A model generated the notes under the pieces. The model made no database searches and was not told the origin of the DNA. It saw only the letters and a list, made by a program, of their open reading frames with translations. The translations under genes and the position numbers were made by a program. Below, piece after piece: positions 4,845-6,714 of a stretch of 6,714 nt of DNA; position 1 is the stretch's first letter, and each line of letters opens with the position of its first letter. The stretch comes from Acidimicrobiia bacterium (lineage in GTDB: Bacteria > Actinomycetota > Acidimicrobiia > UBA5794 > UBA11373): positions 1 through 6,714 of the forward strand of contig JALOLI010000065.1 in NCBI GenBank assembly GCA_025456165.1, written 5' to 3'.

Positions 4845-5545
4845 TGGGAGTCTTCCTCGAGGGACTGGCCGACGCCTTCCGCCTCATCTGGCGGCTGGAT
4901 CCGGCGCTGCTGGAGACGATCGGCCTCACCCTCCAGGTCACCCTGGCGGCGCTGGCCATCGCCCTCGTGATCGGACTGCCTGCCGGGGCGGCCGTCGGCC
5001 TGGCTCGCCGCTTGCCCGGACGCTCCATCCTGGTCCCCATCATCTACACCGGCATGGGCCTCCCGCCGGTGGTGGTGGGCCTGTTCACTTACCTCCTGCT
5101 GTCGAACCGGGGGCCGCTGGGGGGCCTCGGGTGGCTGTTCACCCCTTCGGGGATGATCCTGGCGCAAACGATCATCGCCCTGCCGCTGGTGGTGGGGCTG
5201 ACCATGGCCGCGGTGCAGAGCGTCGACCCCCGTCTCCGGCTCCAGCTGCGCTCCCTCGGGGCCACCCGCCGCCAGATCGCCCTGGCCGTCCTGCTGGAAG
5301 CACGCACCGGGGTCACGGCCGCCGTCGTGGCCGCCTACGGGAGCATCATCTCCGAGGTCGGGGCGGTGATGCTCGTGGGAGGCAACATCGAGGGCGAGAC
5401 CCGCGTGCTCACCACGGCCATCGTCCTGGAGACCCGCCGGGGCAACTTCGCCCTGGCCCTGGCGCTGGGCACCGTCCTCCTCGCCCTGGCATTCCTCACC
5501 AACTTCGCCTTCTACCGCCTGCAGGCCCGCCAGGGGGGCGCATGA
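4844..5545 (+). CDS. tupB: Tungstate ABC transporter permease TupB
   Basis: A 233-residue inner-membrane permease of the BPD_transp_1 type, normal size for TupB. About five hydrophobic segments are visible: roughly residues 26-54, 61-86, 103-124, 150-180 and 202-226. The cytoplasmic EAA loop, which contacts the ATPase, is at about 131-153, with the conserved core LRSLGATRRQIALAVLLEA. The pattern GMGLPPVVVGLFTYLLLSNRGPLG (70-93) and the ending in AxxL-ETRRGNFALALALG are typical of TupB. It forms the translocation channel, receiving tungstate from TupA and powered by TupC. The ATG has no clear Shine-Dalgarno sequence; translation may depend on coupling with tupA 35 nt upstream or on a short internal transcript. 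Its TGA overlaps the tupC ATG in an ATGA, consistent with translational coupling. A molybdate permease is the alternative, but the TupA partner argues for tungstate. Confidence 0.94.
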   Translation: MGVFLEGLADAFRLIWRLDPALLETIGLTLQVTLAALAIALVIGLPAGAAVGLARRLPGRSILVPIIYTGMGLPPVVVGLFTYLLLSNRGPLGGLGWLFTPSGMILAQTIIALPLVVGLTMAAVQSVDPRLRLQLRSLGATRRQIALAVLLEARTGVTAAVVAAYGSIISEVGAVMLVGGNIEGETRVLTTAIVLETRRGNFALALALGTVLLALAFLTNFAFYRLQARQGGA

Positions 5546-6333
5546 CCCCCGCCTACGAGCTGACCGGGGTGCAGCACTTCTACGGCAGCAGGTGCGTAGT
5601 CGACGTGCCGGCCCTGCAGGTGCACGGCGGGGAGATCCTCGGGATCGTGGGGCCCAGCGGGGCGGGCAAGAGCACCCTGCTCCGGCTGCTGAACTTCCTG
5701 GAGGCCCCCACCCGGGGCCGCCTCGCCTACAACGGCGCGGACATCGGCCCCGAGGTACCGCTGGAGTTGCGCCGCGAGGTAGTGACCGTCTTCCAGCAGC
5801 CGGTCCTCCTGCGCCGGAGCGTGATGGCCAACATCCGCATCGGCCAGAGGATCCGGGGGACGGCCGACCCGGACGGGGAGGCGGAGGCGTGGCTGCAGAG
5901 ACTGGGCCTCGCCGGCCTGGCCCGGGCCACGGCCCGCACCCTGTCGGCCGGCGAAGCGCAACGGGTCGCCCTGGCCCGCGCCCTGGTGGTCCGCCCCGCC
6001 GTGGTCCTCCTCGACGAGCCGACCGGCAACCTGGACCCCTACAACGTCAGGCTCATCGAGGAGATCGTCAAGGCCGACAACGCCGAACGCGGCACCACCG
6101 TGCTCCTGGTGACCCACGATCCCTTCCAGGCGAAGCGGCTGGCGCACCGCACGGCCCTCATGATCGGGGGGAAGATCGTCGAAATCGCCGAGACCGCAGC
6201 CTTCTTCGCCGCGCCCCAGCAGAGGGAGACGGCCGCCTTCCTCAACGGGGAGCTGGTCGGCGCCGGCCCGCCCCCCGAGTCGGCACCAGCGCGGCGCCGG
6301 TTGCGGAAGCGCCGCCCCGTAGTCGGTCGCTGA
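5542..6333 (+). CDS. tupC: Tungstate ABC transporter ATP-binding protein TupC
   Basis: A 263-residue ABC ATPase that energises the TupB channel on the cytoplasmic side. In order: Walker A GPSGAGKST (37-45), Q-loop in VFQQPVLL (83-90, Q85), signature LSAGEAQR (134-141), Walker B VVLLDE (154-159) with catalytic E159, D-loop GNLD (162-165), and switch histidine in LLVTHD (H192). The signature has Ala for the usual second Gly (LSAGE against LSGGE/Q), which some ATPases tolerate. The ATG at 5542 was chosen over longer in-frame extensions: AGGGGGG (5532-5538) precedes it, and it overlaps the tupB stop. The longer reading frame upstream is a shadow of tupB. The last 20 or so residues (APARRRLRKRRPVVGR) form an Arg-rich tail beyond the nucleotide-binding domain. 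No TOBE-type regulatory domain is present, as expected for TupC but unlike ModC. Confidence 0.95.
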   Translation: MTPAYELTGVQHFYGSRCVVDVPALQVHGGEILGIVGPSGAGKSTLLRLLNFLEAPTRGRLAYNGADIGPEVPLELRREVVTVFQQPVLLRRSVMANIRIGQRIRGTADPDGEAEAWLQRLGLAGLARATARTLSAGEAQRVALARALVVRPAVVLLDEPTGNLDPYNVRLIEEIVKADNAERGTTVLLVTHDPFQAKRLAHRTALMIGGKIVEIAETAAFFAAPQQRETAAFLNGELVGAGPPPESAPARRRLRKRRPVVGR

Positions 6334-6377
6334 AGCTCCGACCACCGCGACGGGCTCGGGCGGCCAACGGATCCGCA

Positions 6378-6437
6378 GAGACCGGCCCGACACCCGAGCG
6401 GGAAGCCGGGAGATCGCTGCCCAGCGCGGCCGGTCTC
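6378..6437. repeat. Perfect 10-bp inverted repeat enclosing 40 nt, downstream of tupC
   Basis: GAGACCGGCC (6378-6387) and GGCCGGTCTC (6428-6437) are exact reverse complements. The enclosed 40 nt can form further small stems, for example CCCG with CGGG near 6393-6402, so a branched RNA is conceivable. It lies in the non-coding 6334-6538 stretch, where I see no credible gene on either strand. Confidence 0.5.
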
Positions 6438-6538
6438 ACGAGGACGGCTCCCCCGGCCTCCCTGTTGCGCCCCCGGCGGCTCCACTCCCCCAGGCTGCGG
6501 CCGGGAGCGCGGCAAGGCCCCAGACCACCTCGGGCCAC

Positions 6539-6569
6539 AGAAGAGGGGCCCCGTCGGGGCCCCTCTTCT
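6539..6569. terminator. Strong hairpin terminator, probably bidirectional
   Basis: AGAAGAGGGGCCCC (6539-6552) and its exact reverse complement (6556-6569) form a perfect 14-bp stem with the 3-nt loop GTC. The stem has a G+C core and an A/T-richer base, the layout of many high-G+C terminators, where the U-rich part is within the stem foot. No separate T run follows on either strand. It lies between tupC (plus) and the converging partial gene (minus), so it likely ends both transcripts. Confidence 0.8.
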
Positions 6570-6585
6570 CGCCAAAACGCGGAGG

Positions 6586-6714
6586 TTACGGTATCACTCG
6601 CACCCAGGCCTTATAGAACGTCATCATGTCGCTGGTGTTGGCGAAGTGCACCAACACGCTGACGCCCAGGCTCTCCTGCCACACCGGCGGGTTCACGGTG
6701 ATCCCGAAGCACTG
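6586..6714 (-). CDS. C-terminal end of an unidentified protein (5' part outside window)
   Basis: The last 129 bases read on the minus strand as an open frame of 42 codons ending in TAA (6588-6586), with the protein end TFYKAWVRVIP. The window contains no start codon that is obviously the true one, so the gene enters from the right. Support for coding: nearly every third base is G or C, the composition is protein-like (alternating polar and hydrophobic residues, as in NPPVWQESLGVSVLVHFANT, suggesting beta strands), and the stop lies 17 nt before the strong hairpin terminator, as expected for a convergent gene. The fragment is too short for me to name a family. No functional link to the tungstate genes can be claimed. 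Confidence 0.6.
   Translation of the reverse strand, partial: QCFGITVNPPVWQESLGVSVLVHFANTSDMMTFYKAWVRVIP

Noticed and set aside
5512..6393. Minus-strand ORF (293 codons) opposite tupC
   Set aside because: Antisense of a fully conserved ABC ATPase; composition is of the shadow type.
6334..6538. tRNA or other known small RNA gene in the region after tupC
   Set aside because: No T-loop-like GTTCGA motif, cloverleaf arms or other known RNA signature could be found on either strand.
5592..6662. Plus-strand ORF (356 codons) over tupC and downstream
   Set aside because: Arg/Gly/Pro-rich frame-shifted shadow of tupC that reads through the terminator hairpin.

Overview
The window is a G+C-rich stretch of bacterial chromosome. 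Codons end almost always in G or C, gene spacing is tight, and several genes carry actinobacterial-type TAnnnT -10 hexamers, one of them placed as for leaderless transcription. These traits suggest an actinomycete-like bacterium (Actinomycetota, possibly a less-studied class such as Acidimicrobiia). That placement is inference; there is no rRNA or other marker gene here. I see no mobile element, tRNA, CRISPR array or prophage gene.

Left part (1-2033): the 3' end of a UPF0316-type membrane protein (DUF5698/DUF2179), then an Rrf2-family regulator without the cluster cysteines (CymR-like), then a TauE/SafE (TSUP) membrane permease, all on the + strand. The regulator and permease probably form a sulfur-anion regulation and transport pair; perfect dyads lie upstream of both. 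A small minus-strand ORF of unknown function overlaps the permease tail to tail.

Middle (2034-3469): a CoA-pyrophosphatase-like Nudix hydrolase (minus) and a RimJ/RimL-type GNAT acetyltransferase (plus) are transcribed divergently. The gap between them holds a large imperfect palindrome with arms of about 43 bp around a 13-nt centre, ending 3 nt before the Nudix start codon.

Right part (3537-6333): the best-defined system is a tungstate uptake locus. A stand-alone ModE-type HTH regulator is followed by tupA (binding lipoprotein), tupB (permease) and tupC (ATPase; its ATG overlaps the tupB stop). A dyad with 11-bp arms (one mismatch, 5-nt spacer), resembling ModE half-sites, covers the likely tupA -10 element. 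The simplest model is that the regulator senses tungstate or molybdate sufficiency and represses tupABC, although it lacks the molbindin domain that binds the anion in classical ModE.

Downstream of tupC there are about 200 nt of structured non-coding sequence, a very strong perfect hairpin (6539-6569) that probably terminates transcription from both sides, and the 3' end of an unidentified minus-strand gene running off the window.
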